Shown in pieces: positions 1 to 5,828 of a DNA stretch of 6,471 nt. Source of the stretch: Bacteroidota bacterium (GTDB lineage Bacteria; Bacteroidota; Bacteroidia; Chitinophagales; Chitinophagaceae); assembly GCA_023392185.1 (NCBI GenBank), contig JAEVZP010000195.1, positions 1 to 6,471 of the forward strand. The letters run 5' to 3'. Position 1 is the first letter of the stretch; each line of letters starts with the position of its first letter. A program made the translations under genes and the position numbers. Under the pieces are notes generated by a model. That model made no database searches. It worked only from the letters and a program-made list of their open reading frames with translations, and was not told where the DNA came from.

Positions 1-573
1 AAGGGCATTCACCGCCGCCGTGATGCCTTGCATCGACGCAAAATCCAGCGTCTGGAATATGTCCAGCCAGTCGGCCGTGGTGGTGAAACGCACCGGGGCA
101 ATAATGGCCGCCGGCCGCTCTTCTTCGTAAAACGCAACCAGGGTTTTGATCCACTGCGGACCAGCCGTACAGTCGGCGTCGGTGGTCACAATCAGTTCCG
201 CACCGGTGGCCGTTTCAATGCCTTTCTGCAGGGCGTATTTTTTGAAAGCCTGCCCTTCAGGTTCCGGAAAACCGGCCATGCGCACCACCCGGACCCCCAG
301 GTTTTCGGCAACGGCTGCTGTGGCATCGTCGGAGTGGTCGTCCACCACAATAAGCTCCAGAAATGCTTTGGGATAATCCTGCGCCAACAAACTGTTCAGG
401 CATTCTGCAATACAATCCTCTTCATTTCGCGCCGGAATAATAACAGCGATTTTGGTTTGCGGGCTGAAATTTTCCCCCACCTTAAAAACCGGCGTTTGGT
501 CCCAGCCGCGCCGGTAGGCCACCATGAGCCCAACGTAGCCCAACAGGAGCACAACAAGGATAAAAAACGCCAT
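1..573 (-). CDS. Family 2 glycosyltransferase, membrane-anchored, C-terminus outside window
   Basis: The reading frame is open from the ATG at 573 to the window edge, 191 codons without a stop. Residues 1-20 (MAFFILVVLLLLGYVGLMVA) are a hydrophobic membrane anchor. A GT-A fold domain follows, with VIIPARNEE (about 44-52), IVVDDHSDDAT (about 75-85, nucleotide-sugar Asp residues) and TTDADC (130-135, the DXD-type metal site). These are the standard signatures of GT2 enzymes that move a sugar from a nucleotide sugar at the inner face of the membrane. Family members of this layout usually run to about 360-400 residues with more C-terminal membrane segments, so roughly half is visible. The start is secure: an in-frame TAG lies six codons upstream, and it is also the stop of the preceding hydrolase, 15 bases away. 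Co-transcription with the hydrolase is likely. The acceptor and sugar cannot be read; envelope glycan or glycolipid synthesis is an inference. Confidence 0.88.
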   Translation of the reverse strand, partial: MAFFILVVLLLGYVGLMVAYRRGWDQTPVFKVGENFSPQTKIAVIIPARNEEDCIAECLNSLLAQDYPKAFLELIVVDDHSDDATAAVAENLGVRVVRMAGFPEPEGQAFKKYALQKGIETATGAELIVTTDADCTAGPQWIKTLVAFYEEERPAAIIAPVRFTTTADWLDIFQTLDFASMQGITAAVNAL

Positions 574-588
574 AATTTGAAGGAAGGG

Positions 589-1401
589 CTAGGGTTGAAG
601 CAGGGTTTTGACAATCTCCGGATACACGTCGTCGGTCATCAGGCGGTGGCCTTTCCGGATTTTATGAAGCGTCACATTCCGGGGGAAAAGGCCCGCAAAA
701 TATTCGCCGTTGCGCAGCGGAATCACCGGGTCGTGGATACCCATTAAAAGGTGCACGGGAATGTCGTACTGCGCAAAGACTTTCCGGAGCTGCGCCGGTT
801 TAGGATAAAGCTTTCGGAGCGCCTGCCAGCTGGTGCGCAGCATGGTGTTGTAGGCGGTTTGGGAAAGGTGGTAATTAAAAAACTGATACAGGTTTTCGGT
901 CAGGACGTTGCGCCGGCGCAGCGAAGCCAGCAGCTTGCCGTAGCGCGCCGGGTTTTTATGCACATCATCCAGCAGAAAAATGCCCGCACGGGAATCATTG
1001 GTGTAGGCCAGCAAAGGATGTGTTTTAAGGCCGTCGGGCGCCAGCAGGGTGACGGATTGTATTTTTTCCGGAACGGCCCGGAGCGTTCCCAGCGCCACCC
1101 GCCCGCCAAGGCTAAATCCCAGCAGCGAAAGTTTTTCCACGCCGTGTTCCGCACACAAATCCGTAACGATTTTGCGGAGTTCCGGCCCGTCCAGGGTTTC
1201 TTTTTCGTCCCAGTCGGTGCTGCCATGGCCGGGCAGATCCAGCGCCACGGTCGTAAACTGCGGAAGCATCTTTTGGGCCAGCCCGCTGAAAATACTGCTG
1301 TTGTTGGAGTAGCCATGAAAAGCGAGCAGCAGCTGCGGGCCGCCCTCCCAGATTCTTCCCCTTAAAGTATTTTTCCCAACCGGAACGGCAACCGTCTTCA
1401 T
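589..1401 (-). CDS. Alpha/beta hydrolase fold protein
   Basis: This 270-residue protein is a complete single-domain alpha/beta hydrolase. Visible elements in order are the oxyanion-side HG (29-30, in LLLAFHGYSNN), DLPGHG (55-60), the nucleophile elbow GFSLGG (95-100, Ser97), an acid in GIHDPVIPL (Asp224), and the catalytic His in KGHRLM (His252). Ser97-Asp224-His252 forms a normal triad, so an active serine hydrolase (esterase, thioesterase or similar) is expected. The insert at about 125-205 between the nucleophile and the acid is the lid, rich in Arg, Tyr and Leu. There is no signal peptide, so it is probably cytoplasmic. The gene lies 15 bases after the methyltransferase and 15 bases before the glycosyltransferase, the usual spacing of an operon. 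The substrate is unknown; sequence alone does not separate esterases, MenH-like enzymes and lipases in this fold. Confidence 0.9.
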   Translation of the reverse strand: MKTVAVPVGKNTLRGRIWEGGPQLLLAFHGYSNNSSIFSGLAQKMLPQFTTVALDLPGHGSTDWDEKETLDGPELRKIVTDLCAEHGVEKLSLLGFSLGGRVALGTLRAVPEKIQSVTLLAPDGLKTHPLLAYTNDSRAGIFLLDDVHKNPARYGKLLASLRRRNVLTENLYQFFNYHLSQTAYNTMLRTSWQALRKLYPKPAQLRKVFAQYDIPVHLLMGIHDPVIPLRNGEYFAGLFPRNVTLHKIRKGHRLMTDDVYPEIVKTLLQP

Positions 1402-1416
1402 CGTGATAGAAAATGT

Positions 1417-2379
1417 CTACTTCTCTATACGAAAACAATACCGGAAGAGGCGGCCTTCAAAATCGAACGGCGTTGTGGCTCGGGTAATGTCTTCGATGCG
1501 GTCGGTGGGCAGGGCGTCGCGGTCCAGCTCAAAATTGCGGCAGTTGGTGCTAAAATACAGCACCCCGCCGGGCGTCAGCGCCGCGAGCAGTTTTTTGATC
1601 AAAGGCACGTGGTCGCGCTGCACGTCCCAGGTCTCTTCCATGCGCTTGCTGTTGGAAAACGTGGGCGGGTCGCACACGATCAGATCAAAGCTATTGCGGG
1701 GCAGTTCCTTGATCCATTCCAAAACATCTTCCTGCAAAAACAAGTGCTTTTGGTCGTCATACAGCTTGTTGAACTGCATGTTCCGTTTCGCCCAGTTGAT
1801 ATAGGTCTTGCTCATGTCCACCGAAACCACCTGCGCGGCCCCGCCCTTTGCGGCATGCACCGAAAAAGCGCCGGTATAGCAAAACAGATTCAGCACCGTT
1901 TTGCCTTCGGCTTCTTCGCCCACCAGGCGCCGCGTAATGCGATGGTCCAGAAAAAGGCCGGTGTCTAAGTAATCCGACAGGTTGAGGATAAAATAGAGAT
2001 CGGCTTCCGGAACAATGCGCTCTGTTTTTTCGGTTTGCAGCTTTTCATACTGGTCTTGCCGGCCCATTTTCCGGCGGCGTTCTTTGAGGTAAACGTCCTG
2101 CTCCTCCACACCCAAAACGGCGGCAATCACAGACCGGCATTCGGCCAGCCACTGCGCGTGCGCTTCCTCTTCCATGCCGTGGCGGCGCAGGTATTCGGAG
2201 GCATACACCGCGCCATCGAGCCACTCAATGCTGAAAGGGTATTGCGGGAGATCATGGTCATACACCCGAAAACAAGCCACGCCCTGCCGGCGGGCCAGCT
2301 TGGAATAATGTTTCCACATTTTGGTGAGCCGGTTGGCAAAAGGCGCGTGGGCGGTCAGGGCCGAAGGAGAATCCGTCAT
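1417..2379 (-). CDS. rlmK: Stand-alone RlmK-type class I SAM methyltransferase (predicted 23S rRNA m7G methylase)
   Basis: The 320 residues match, end to end, the C-terminal (RlmK) half of the E. coli fusion enzyme RlmKL, which makes 7-methylguanosine at G2069 of 23S rRNA. From my knowledge of that protein, shared landmarks are FANRLTKMWKHYSKLARRQG (14-33), the stretch YRVYD/DLPQY-like at 38-47, LSDYLDTGLFLDHRITRR (134-151), motif I NLFCYTGAFSVHAA (164-177), the SAM-ribose acid in VSVDMSKTY (Asp188), and the catalytic motif DPPTFSNSKRMEE (237-249) followed by WDVQRDH. The N-terminal THUMP and RlmL methylase (m2G2445) part of the E. coli protein is absent, so this is the single-domain form. 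It acts in the cytoplasm during large-subunit assembly. An A-rich leader (CTAAAAAAAATCT) precedes the ATG, typical of Bacteroidota. RlmI-type m5C methylases are the nearest alternative, but those carry a PUA domain that is missing here. Confidence 0.9.
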   Translation of the reverse strand: MTDSPSALTAHAPFANRLTKMWKHYSKLARRQGVACFRVYDHDLPQYPFSIEWLDGAVYASEYLRRHGMEEEAHAQWLAECRSVIAAVLGVEEQDVYLKERRRKMGRQDQYEKLQTEKTERIVPEADLYFILNLSDYLDTGLFLDHRITRRLVGEEAEGKTVLNLFCYTGAFSVHAAKGGAAQVVSVDMSKTYINWAKRNMQFNKLYDDQKHLFLQEDVLEWIKELPRNSFDLIVCDPPTFSNSKRMEETWDVQRDHVPLIKKLLAALTPGGVLYFSTNCRNFELDRDALPTDRIEDITRATTPFDFEGRLFRYCFRIEK

Positions 2380-2510
2380 AGATTTTTTTTAGCCTCCGCC
2401 CCACTCCGGGAGAGCGGGGGCGACGGCATGGCGATAGAAAAGTCGGGCGTTAGGAGAAATTACCCATTGTATGTTCCGGCCTTCCTCCTCCGGAGGGGCC
2501 GGGGGCGGCC
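2380..2510. other. GC-rich gap between MORN-variant gene and rlmK
   Basis: This 131-base spacer has no open frame that looks coding. It holds the 10-base palindrome CCTCCGGAGG (2486-2495) within a larger GGCC-rich stretch, and a second imperfect hairpin near 2395-2420 (GCCCC paired with GGGGC). Neither is followed by a T-tract on the minus strand, so I do not call a terminator. It could attenuate read-through or hold the promoter of the three downstream genes, but no clear TAnnTTTG box is present. Confidence 0.4.
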
Positions 2511-3200
2511 TTACCGCTCAATCAGCCGGGTCGCGTTGCTGCGGGCCGGCGGCAGGCTGCTGTTGTGGGGCAATTTTCCCACCCGTTGCCGGTAGGCCGC
2601 GCTGTCGTCTTTGGGCACGCCCAGGTAGCGGCTGCCAATCAGATCGTCCACCTGATATTCTTCTTCCAGGGTAGGCTGCCCGGTCTGGAGATCATAATAA
2701 CGCCAGGTGCCGTGACGCGTAGCACCGCGCTCGGTGCTGATAACAACTTTCTTTTCGTTTCCGGAAATCGGGTCTGTTACCCAAATGGTGTCGTAAGGTT
2801 GATCGGGGTTGAGGCCGCGGTAGTGGCCCACCGTTGCCAGCCGCCCGGCCTCATAGTAGCGGCTTTCGCCGTCCAGCGCATTGTTTTTATAGCGCTGTGC
2901 GGCCATCAGGTCGCCCTGGTTGCTGAGGATGTGCCAGACGCCGTATTTGCGACCGTGTTCGTAGGTGCCAAACTCGGTATAGGCCGGCTCCCCCATGCGT
3001 TCCGGGTGTTTTTGATACCAGAAGCCGTGCGGTTTTCCGGTTTTGTCGCACTGATTGATAGTGGTATCGCTTTGGGCAAAACCAGCTGTGGCGGTCAGCA
3101 AAAAGAGCAGACCGCCAACGATTTTTTTCCGGAAATTTCCGGTAAAAGGCGCTTTTTTAAACGGCAAACGAGGTGCCGCAGCCGCAGGTAGAAGACGCAT
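2511..3200 (-). CDS. Secreted MORN-variant repeat protein, function unknown
   Basis: The protein (229 residues from the ATG at 3200) begins with a basic region (FRKK, 23-26) and a hydrophobic core IVGGLLFLLTATAGFA (27-42), a signal peptide with probable cleavage before QSD. The only later cysteine (Cys51) is not in a lipobox, so a soluble periplasmic or exported protein is expected. The mature part has MORN-variant style beta-hairpin repeats of G-x-x-x-G-x-W/Y type: GKPHGFWYQ (55-63), HGRKYGVWHILSNQGD (82-97), LDGESRYYEAGR (109-120), and RHGTWRYYDLQTGQP (162-176). Such proteins are common in Bacteroidota; their roles are mostly unknown. The start is uncertain: the ATG at 3200 lies 44 bases inside the Fe-S carrier gene, while a TTG at 3167 would give a shorter, more usual signal peptide and an 11-base overlap. 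An open frame continues up to 3263 but the extra residues look non-coding. Confidence 0.78.
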   Translation of the reverse strand: MRLLPAAAAPRLPFKKAPFTGNFRKKIVGGLLFLLTATAGFAQSDTTINQCDKTGKPHGFWYQKHPERMGEPAYTEFGTYEHGRKYGVWHILSNQGDLMAAQRYKNNALDGESRYYEAGRLATVGHYRGLNPDQPYDTIWVTDPISGNEKKVVISTERGATRHGTWRYYDLQTGQPTLEEEYQVDDLIGSRYLGVPKDDSAAYRQRVGKLPHNSSLPPARSNATRLIER

Positions 3201-3510
3201 TGGGGTTGTTGAAAGTAAAGCCACGGGCATTGAGGCCGTTTTCGAAATCAATCTGAATACCATGCAGATAGATTGCGTGGGACGGCTTTAGTAAAACGGG
3301 AATCCCGGAAATTTCGTGTTCCTGATCGTCTGCTTCGGTCGCGTCGAAGCCCAGCAGATAGCTCATGCCGCTGCAACCGCCGCCTTTCACGCCGACGCGC
3401 AGCTTCTGCGTGGCATCAAAACCGGCTTCGGCCATCAGGCGTTTGATTTCCGCTACGGCACTTTCAGTGAACGATACGGGCGCTTCGGTGAGAATGGTAT
3501 TTTCAGTCAT
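3157..3510 (-). CDS. A-type iron-sulfur cluster carrier, HesB/IscA/SufA/ErpA family
   Basis: This 117-residue protein has the three invariant cysteines of A-type carriers: Cys46 in VKGGGCSGMSY and Cys109 and Cys111 in the C-terminal STCGCGTSF motif. FTESAVAEIKRLM (14-26) and the GFTFNNPNA stretch (97-105) are also typical of the family. These proteins bind Fe-S clusters or iron and hand them to apo-enzymes in the cytoplasm. Length and motif order are normal and complete. The paralogue type (IscA, SufA or ErpA) cannot be told from sequence alone, and no isc or suf neighbours are in the window, so I give no symbol. The following MORN-variant gene overlaps its 3' end, which suggests translational coupling. 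A possible Bacteroidota-type promoter lies 30 bases before the start. Confidence 0.95.
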   Translation of the reverse strand: MTENTILTEAPVSFTESAVAEIKRLMAEAGFDATQKLRVGVKGGGCSGMSYLLGFDATEADDQEHEISGIPVLLKPSHAIYLHGIQIDFENGLNARGFTFNNPNASSTCGCGTSFAV

Positions 3511-3536
3511 GGTGATTTAAAAACAAAGGATTTTAG

Positions 3537-3592
3537 AGACAAAAGTAGAAAGACAAATGTATCAAGTCCCGGGTATCAGGTAGCAAGACGGC
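3537..3592. repeat. Degenerate heptad (7-base period) array, about 8 units
   Basis: Read in 7-base steps from 3537 the units are AGACAAA, AGTAGAA, AGACAAA, TGTATCA, AGTCCCG, GGTATCA, GGTAGCA and AGACGGC. The 7-base phase is kept without indels. The AGACAAA unit is the same as the perfect unit of the array at 3800-3869 read on the other strand. Confidence 0.5.
3540..3565 (-). promoter_or_regulatory. Candidate Bacteroidota-type promoter of the Fe-S carrier gene
   Basis: On the minus strand TACTTTTG (3547-3540) fits the Bacteroidota -7 consensus TAnnTTTG exactly, and a TTG (3565-3563) lies 15 bases upstream, shorter than the usual 17-23. A transcript would start about 20-25 bases before the ATG at 3510. 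The box falls inside a heptad array whose units are similar to it, so the match may be partly by composition. Confidence 0.35.
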
Positions 3593-3685
3593 AAGGTTTA
3601 TCTTTCCCTTATAGAATAACCTTTCAGAGGCCGTTTTGTTGGGATGAAACAGAAAGTGAAAGCGCCTGCTCCCCTTCTCGTACGA

Positions 3686-3776
3686 TTGTTTTGTCACCCC
3701 GTCGAAGGCGGGGTCTTCTAAGTACATGGTCGTTTCCAGCATCTGAGATTCCGCCAGAGGCGGAATGACAAAACAA
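3686..3776. repeat. Small palindrome-ended intergenic element (REP/MITE-like)
   Basis: The element is bounded by a perfect 11-base inverted repeat, TTGTTTTGTCA (3686-3696) and TGACAAAACAA (3766-3776). Inside are two hairpins: ACCCCG/CGGGGT with a 7-base loop (3696-3714), and ATTCCGCC-AGA-GGCGGAAT with a 3-base loop (3748-3766). The middle (3715-3747) is unpaired. As a single strand it would fold into a closed stem with two side hairpins. I see no transposase and no clear target duplication, so mobility is only an inference from shape. It may recur elsewhere in the genome. Confidence 0.6.
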
Positions 3777-3799
3777 GGTAGGGAATCTGTTGGGTACAC

Positions 3800-3869
3800 G
3801 CTTCCTCTTTTGCCCTTCCGCTTTTGTCTTTTGTCTTTTGTCTTTTGTCTTTCCGCTTTTATCTTTCTA
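3800..3869. repeat. Heptad tandem array, 10 units, four perfect CTTTTGT copies
   Basis: From 3800 the 7-base units are GCTTCCT, CTTTTGC, CCTTCCG, then four CTTTTGT (3821-3848), CTTTCCG, CTTTTAT and CTTTCTA. The perfect core is 28 bases, and the flanks diverge but keep phase. It resembles the short tandemly repeated heptamers known from other bacteria. It lies 112 bases before frr and could vary in copy number by slippage. Confidence 0.85.
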
Positions 3870-3981
3870 AAAAGGCCGCTTAAGACTTTATTTCCGGGCC
3901 ACCCAAACCTGGAATTTCGCTCCTATCGCCCCCGCTAAAAAATTACGACTTATTTTTCCGCAAAATTTTTACTGTAGCAAA

Positions 3982-4545
3982 ATGACTGAACAACTGGAAG
4001 AAATCATCTCCGAGGCCGGATCGCAGATGAAAAAAGCCATTCACCACCTGGAAGTGGAACTGACGAAAATCCGCGCCGGAAAGGCCAACCCGGTGATGCT
4101 GGATGGCATCCACGTGGATTACTACGGTTCGCCCACCGCTCTTTCGCAGGTTGCCAATATCACCGTTCCCGACGCCCGCACGATCTCTATCCAGCCGTGG
4201 GAGAAAAATATGCTCGGCCCGATTGAAAAAGCCATTATCGCTTCCAATATCGGCCTGAATCCCCAGAACGACGGCAATTTCATTCGCCTGTTTCTGCCGC
4301 CGCTCACCGAAGAGCGCCGCAAGGAAATGGTGAAGCGCGACAACGGCGAAGGCGAACATGCCAAGGTAGCGATCCGCAACATCCGCCGCGATCAGATTGA
4401 AGCCATCCGCAAGCTCGTGAAAGAAGGCCTCAGCGAAGACACCGCCAAAGACGCCGAAGGCCGTGTTCAGGGCGTGACCGACAAACACAGCGTCCTGATC
4501 GACCAGCACTGCAAGGATAAAGAGAAGGATATTATGACGGTGTAA
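3982..4545 (+). CDS. frr: Ribosome recycling factor
   Basis: The 187-residue product is a full-length ribosome recycling factor, which acts with EF-G to split the post-termination ribosome and free the mRNA. The family hallmarks are all present: LTKIRAGKANPVMLDGIHVD (28-47) at the hinge into domain II, YYGSPTALSQVANI (47-60), GLNPQNDGN (91-99), LPPLTEERRKEMVK (105-118), and AKVAIRNIRRDQ (127-138) with the rRNA-contacting arginines. Length is normal (about 185). The ATG at 3982 fits the family N-terminus and has an A-rich leader. It is monocistronic here: the neighbour on the left is divergent, the one on the right convergent. The gene pyrH, often upstream of frr, is not present in the window. 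Confidence 0.98.
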   Translation: MTEQLEEIISEAGSQMKKAIHHLEVELTKIRAGKANPVMLDGIHVDYYGSPTALSQVANITVPDARTISIQPWEKNMLGPIEKAIIASNIGLNPQNDGNFIRLFLPPLTEERRKEMVKRDNGEGEHAKVAIRNIRRDQIEAIRKLVKEGLSEDTAKDAEGRVQGVTDKHSVLIDQHCKDKEKDIMTV

Positions 4546-4547
4546 GG

Positions 4548-4630
4548 CGCGAAGCTTCGCGTTGGAGCCACACGGTGGCGTTGGACGCCAAAGCTGTTGG
4601 AATGGCTTCGCCGTTGGAGCGCTGCGCGCT
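4548..4630 (+). repeat. Intergenic repeat, left arm (GCGAAGCTTCGC / GTTGGA type)
   Basis: The repeat starts two bases after the frr stop with the 14-base palindrome CGCGAAGCTTCGCG (4548-4561), then runs through four spaced GTTGGA words (4561, 4580, 4596 and 4613, approximate). The same arrangement, palindrome then GTTGGAGCC then GGCGTTGGA, occurs inverted at 4740-4812. It has no coding character. Confidence 0.7.
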
Positions 4631-4636
4631 TTTTAT
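4618..4636 (+). terminator. Possible first frr terminator hairpin
   Basis: AGCGC-TGC-GCGCT (4618-4630) is followed directly by TTTTATT. The stem is only 5 bp but all G/C-rich, and the T-run fits an intrinsic terminator for frr. It lies at the inner end of the left repeat arm, so it may be part of that repeat. Confidence 0.4.
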
Positions 4637-4655
4637 TCTCCTTATAACACGCTTA

Positions 4656-4701
4656 AAAGCCGTGTGATTTTCTGGAAATTTCCGGAAAATCACACGGCTT
4701 T
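4656..4701. terminator. Bidirectional terminator hairpin between convergent genes
   Basis: AAAGCCGTGTGATTTTC (4656-4672) pairs perfectly over 17 bp with 4685-4701. The middle 12 bases (TGGAAATTTCCG) are themselves self-complementary but for one T-G pair, so the 46 bases are almost a perfect palindrome. On the plus strand the stem runs into TTTCTTTT, on the minus strand into TTTTAAG. This position and shape fit a shared terminator for frr and the polyprenyl synthase. Confidence 0.85.
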
Positions 4702-4739
4702 CTTTTAATGCCGGGATGATTTGGTAACAACAGATGAAG

Positions 4740-4812
4740 CCGGAGGCTTCAACGCCCAAAGGGCTCCAACACGCAGTTCCAACGCCATCGGCTCCAACAG
4801 CGAAGCTTCGCT
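4740..4812 (-). repeat. Intergenic repeat, right arm, inverted copy of 4548-4630
   Basis: Read on the minus strand from 4812 this gives the palindrome AGCGAAGCTTCGCT, then GTTGGAGCC, GATGGCGTTGGA, GTTGGAGCC and GGGCGTTGAAG. The order and spacing of words follow the left arm with small indels. It ends 7 bases before the synthase stop codon region (4820). Confidence 0.7.
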
Positions 4813-4819
4813 TCGCCTC

Positions 4820-5821
4820 TTAGTGTTTCCGGTTCAGCAGCAGCTCCGTCAATTCGCGCAGCGCCGCTTTCCGGGAACTGACGACAGCCACTTCCTCCAG
4901 CGCCTGCATTGCTTTTTGGGAATAGATTTCCACCTGTTCGCGGCAGGCCGCTTTTGCGCCGCAGGTATCAAAAAGCCGGAGGACGGCGGCCGTTTTTTCG
5001 TCGGAAGAAGGCGCGTTGTAAAGTGCGGTGTACTCCTCGCAGGCGTTTTCCATCGCCGTCAGGTGGAGAAAGGTTTTTTTGCCGCTTCGGATATCGCCGC
5101 CTGGTTTTTTACCCGTTACGGCCCCGTCGCCGAAAGCATCTAAGTAATCGTCATGAAGTTGAAAAGCAATACCGAGTGCTTCGCCAAACTGGTAGAGTTT
5201 ATCGGCAGAATGGGCGGAAGCGCCGCCAATCAGCGCGCCCATTTTGAGCGCACAGCCGAGCAAAACCGAGGTTTTCAACCGGATCATTTCAATGTAATCA
5301 GCCACGGTTACGTCGGTGCGCTGTTCAAAATCCATGTCCAGCTGCTGCCCTTCGCAGACTTCCAGCGCGGTTTGGTTGAAAACAGCGAGGAGCGGTTGCA
5401 GGGGCTTTTTGATCTGCCCCAGTTGCTCGTAGGCCAGGATGCACAGCGCGTCGCCGCCGAGAATGCCGGTGGTCGGTCCGTATTTCTCGTGGAGCGTGGG
5501 TTGGCCGCGGCGCAGGGGCGAGGCGTCCATGATGTCGTCATGGACGAGGGTGAAATTGTGAAAGATTTCAATGGCGCTTGCGGCGTGCCAGGCGTCGTCG
5601 GTAAGTGGGGCGAACAACTCGGCGGCCATAAGGCACAGGACCGGGCGCACGCGCTTGCCGCCCAGGGCCAGAAAATAGCGAAGGGGCTCGTAGAGAGTGT
5701 GAGGGCGACGGGTGTCGGCGGGCGTTGGAAGGCGCTTTTCAAAATCGGCGGCGAGGAGGGCAAACGTCTGCATACTTAAAGGCGCGGCGAAGGTAAGCCG
5801 GACCTTTTTGGCGGCTGCCAT
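4820..5821 (-). CDS. Polyprenyl diphosphate synthase, short-chain type (FPP/GGPP synthase-like)
   Basis: The 333-residue protein is a trans-prenyltransferase that condenses isopentenyl diphosphate with an allylic primer. Visible conserved regions are GGKRVRPVL (54-62), the first Asp-rich motif VHDDIMDASPLRRGQPT (93-109, Asp95, 96 and 99), GILGGDALC (119-127), the CEGQQLDMDFE stretch (156-166), RLKTSVLLGCALKMGALIGG (181-200), and the second Asp-rich motif FQLHDDYLDAFGD (220-232). The -5 position before the first motif is Phe90, and the motif is DDxxD without the two-residue insertion of typical bacterial FPP synthases. In the usual classification this points to a C15-C20 product, nearest to GGPP synthases. 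The product would feed carotenoid, quinone or other prenyl lipid pathways. The ATG at 5821 is chosen; Met17 (5773) is a possible later start, since the first 16 residues are not clearly conserved. The gene is monocistronic within the window. Confidence 0.95.
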   Translation of the reverse strand: MAAAKKVRLTFAAPLSMQTFALLAADFEKRLPTPADTRRPHTLYEPLRYFLALGGKRVRPVLCLMAAELFAPLTDDAWHAASAIEIFHNFTLVHDDIMDASPLRRGQPTLHEKYGPTTGILGGDALCILAYEQLGQIKKPLQPLLAVFNQTALEVCEGQQLDMDFEQRTDVTVADYIEMIRLKTSVLLGCALKMGALIGGASAHSADKLYQFGEALGIAFQLHDDYLDAFGDGAVTGKKPGGDIRSGKKTFLHLTAMENACEEYTALYNAPSSDEKTAAVLRLFDTCGAKAACREQVEIYSQKAMQALEEVAVVSSRKAALRELTELLLNRKH

Positions 5822-5828
5822 CCGGGCA

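Larger units (their letters stand above)
3511..3981. other. Gene-free 471-base stretch between Fe-S carrier gene and frr (divergent)
   Basis: No frame here looks like a gene. The stretch must contain the promoters of both divergent neighbours. It also holds a degenerate heptad array (3537-3592), a palindrome-ended element (3686-3776) and a second heptad array of opposite orientation (3800-3869). The last 110 bases before frr are AT-rich near the gene (from about 3936); TATTTTTC at 3951-3958 is one mismatch from TAnnTTTG and could be the frr -7 box, but I see no matching -33 TTTG, so it is not called separately. Confidence 0.7.

Noticed and set aside
28..747. 239-codon open frame on the plus strand
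   Set aside because: It lies antisense to the glycosyltransferase and hydrolase, both with clear family motifs; its translation is His/Arg/Gly-rich and unlike any family.
751..1365. 204-codon open frame on the plus strand
   Set aside because: Antisense shadow of the alpha/beta hydrolase, which has an intact catalytic triad.
2395..2500. Terminator for the Fe-S carrier/MORN genes
   Set aside because: GC-rich hairpins are present but no T-tract follows on the minus strand.
2035..3191. Two long plus-strand open frames (2035-2595 and 2565-3191)
   Set aside because: They mirror rlmK and the MORN-variant gene; no motif, and the opposite strand explains the open frame.
3533..3799. 88-codon open frame on the minus strand in the gene-free stretch
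   Set aside because: It runs through the heptad array and the palindrome-ended element; its sequence is a translation of repeats.
3943..4509. 188-codon open frame on the minus strand
   Set aside because: Antisense to frr, which is certain.
4532..4759. 75-codon open frame on the minus strand
   Set aside because: It spans the terminator and the left repeat arm, with repeated words that translate to similar peptides; not a gene.
5153..5779. 208-codon open frame on the plus strand
   Set aside because: Antisense to the polyprenyl synthase, whose Asp-rich motifs are in the other frame.
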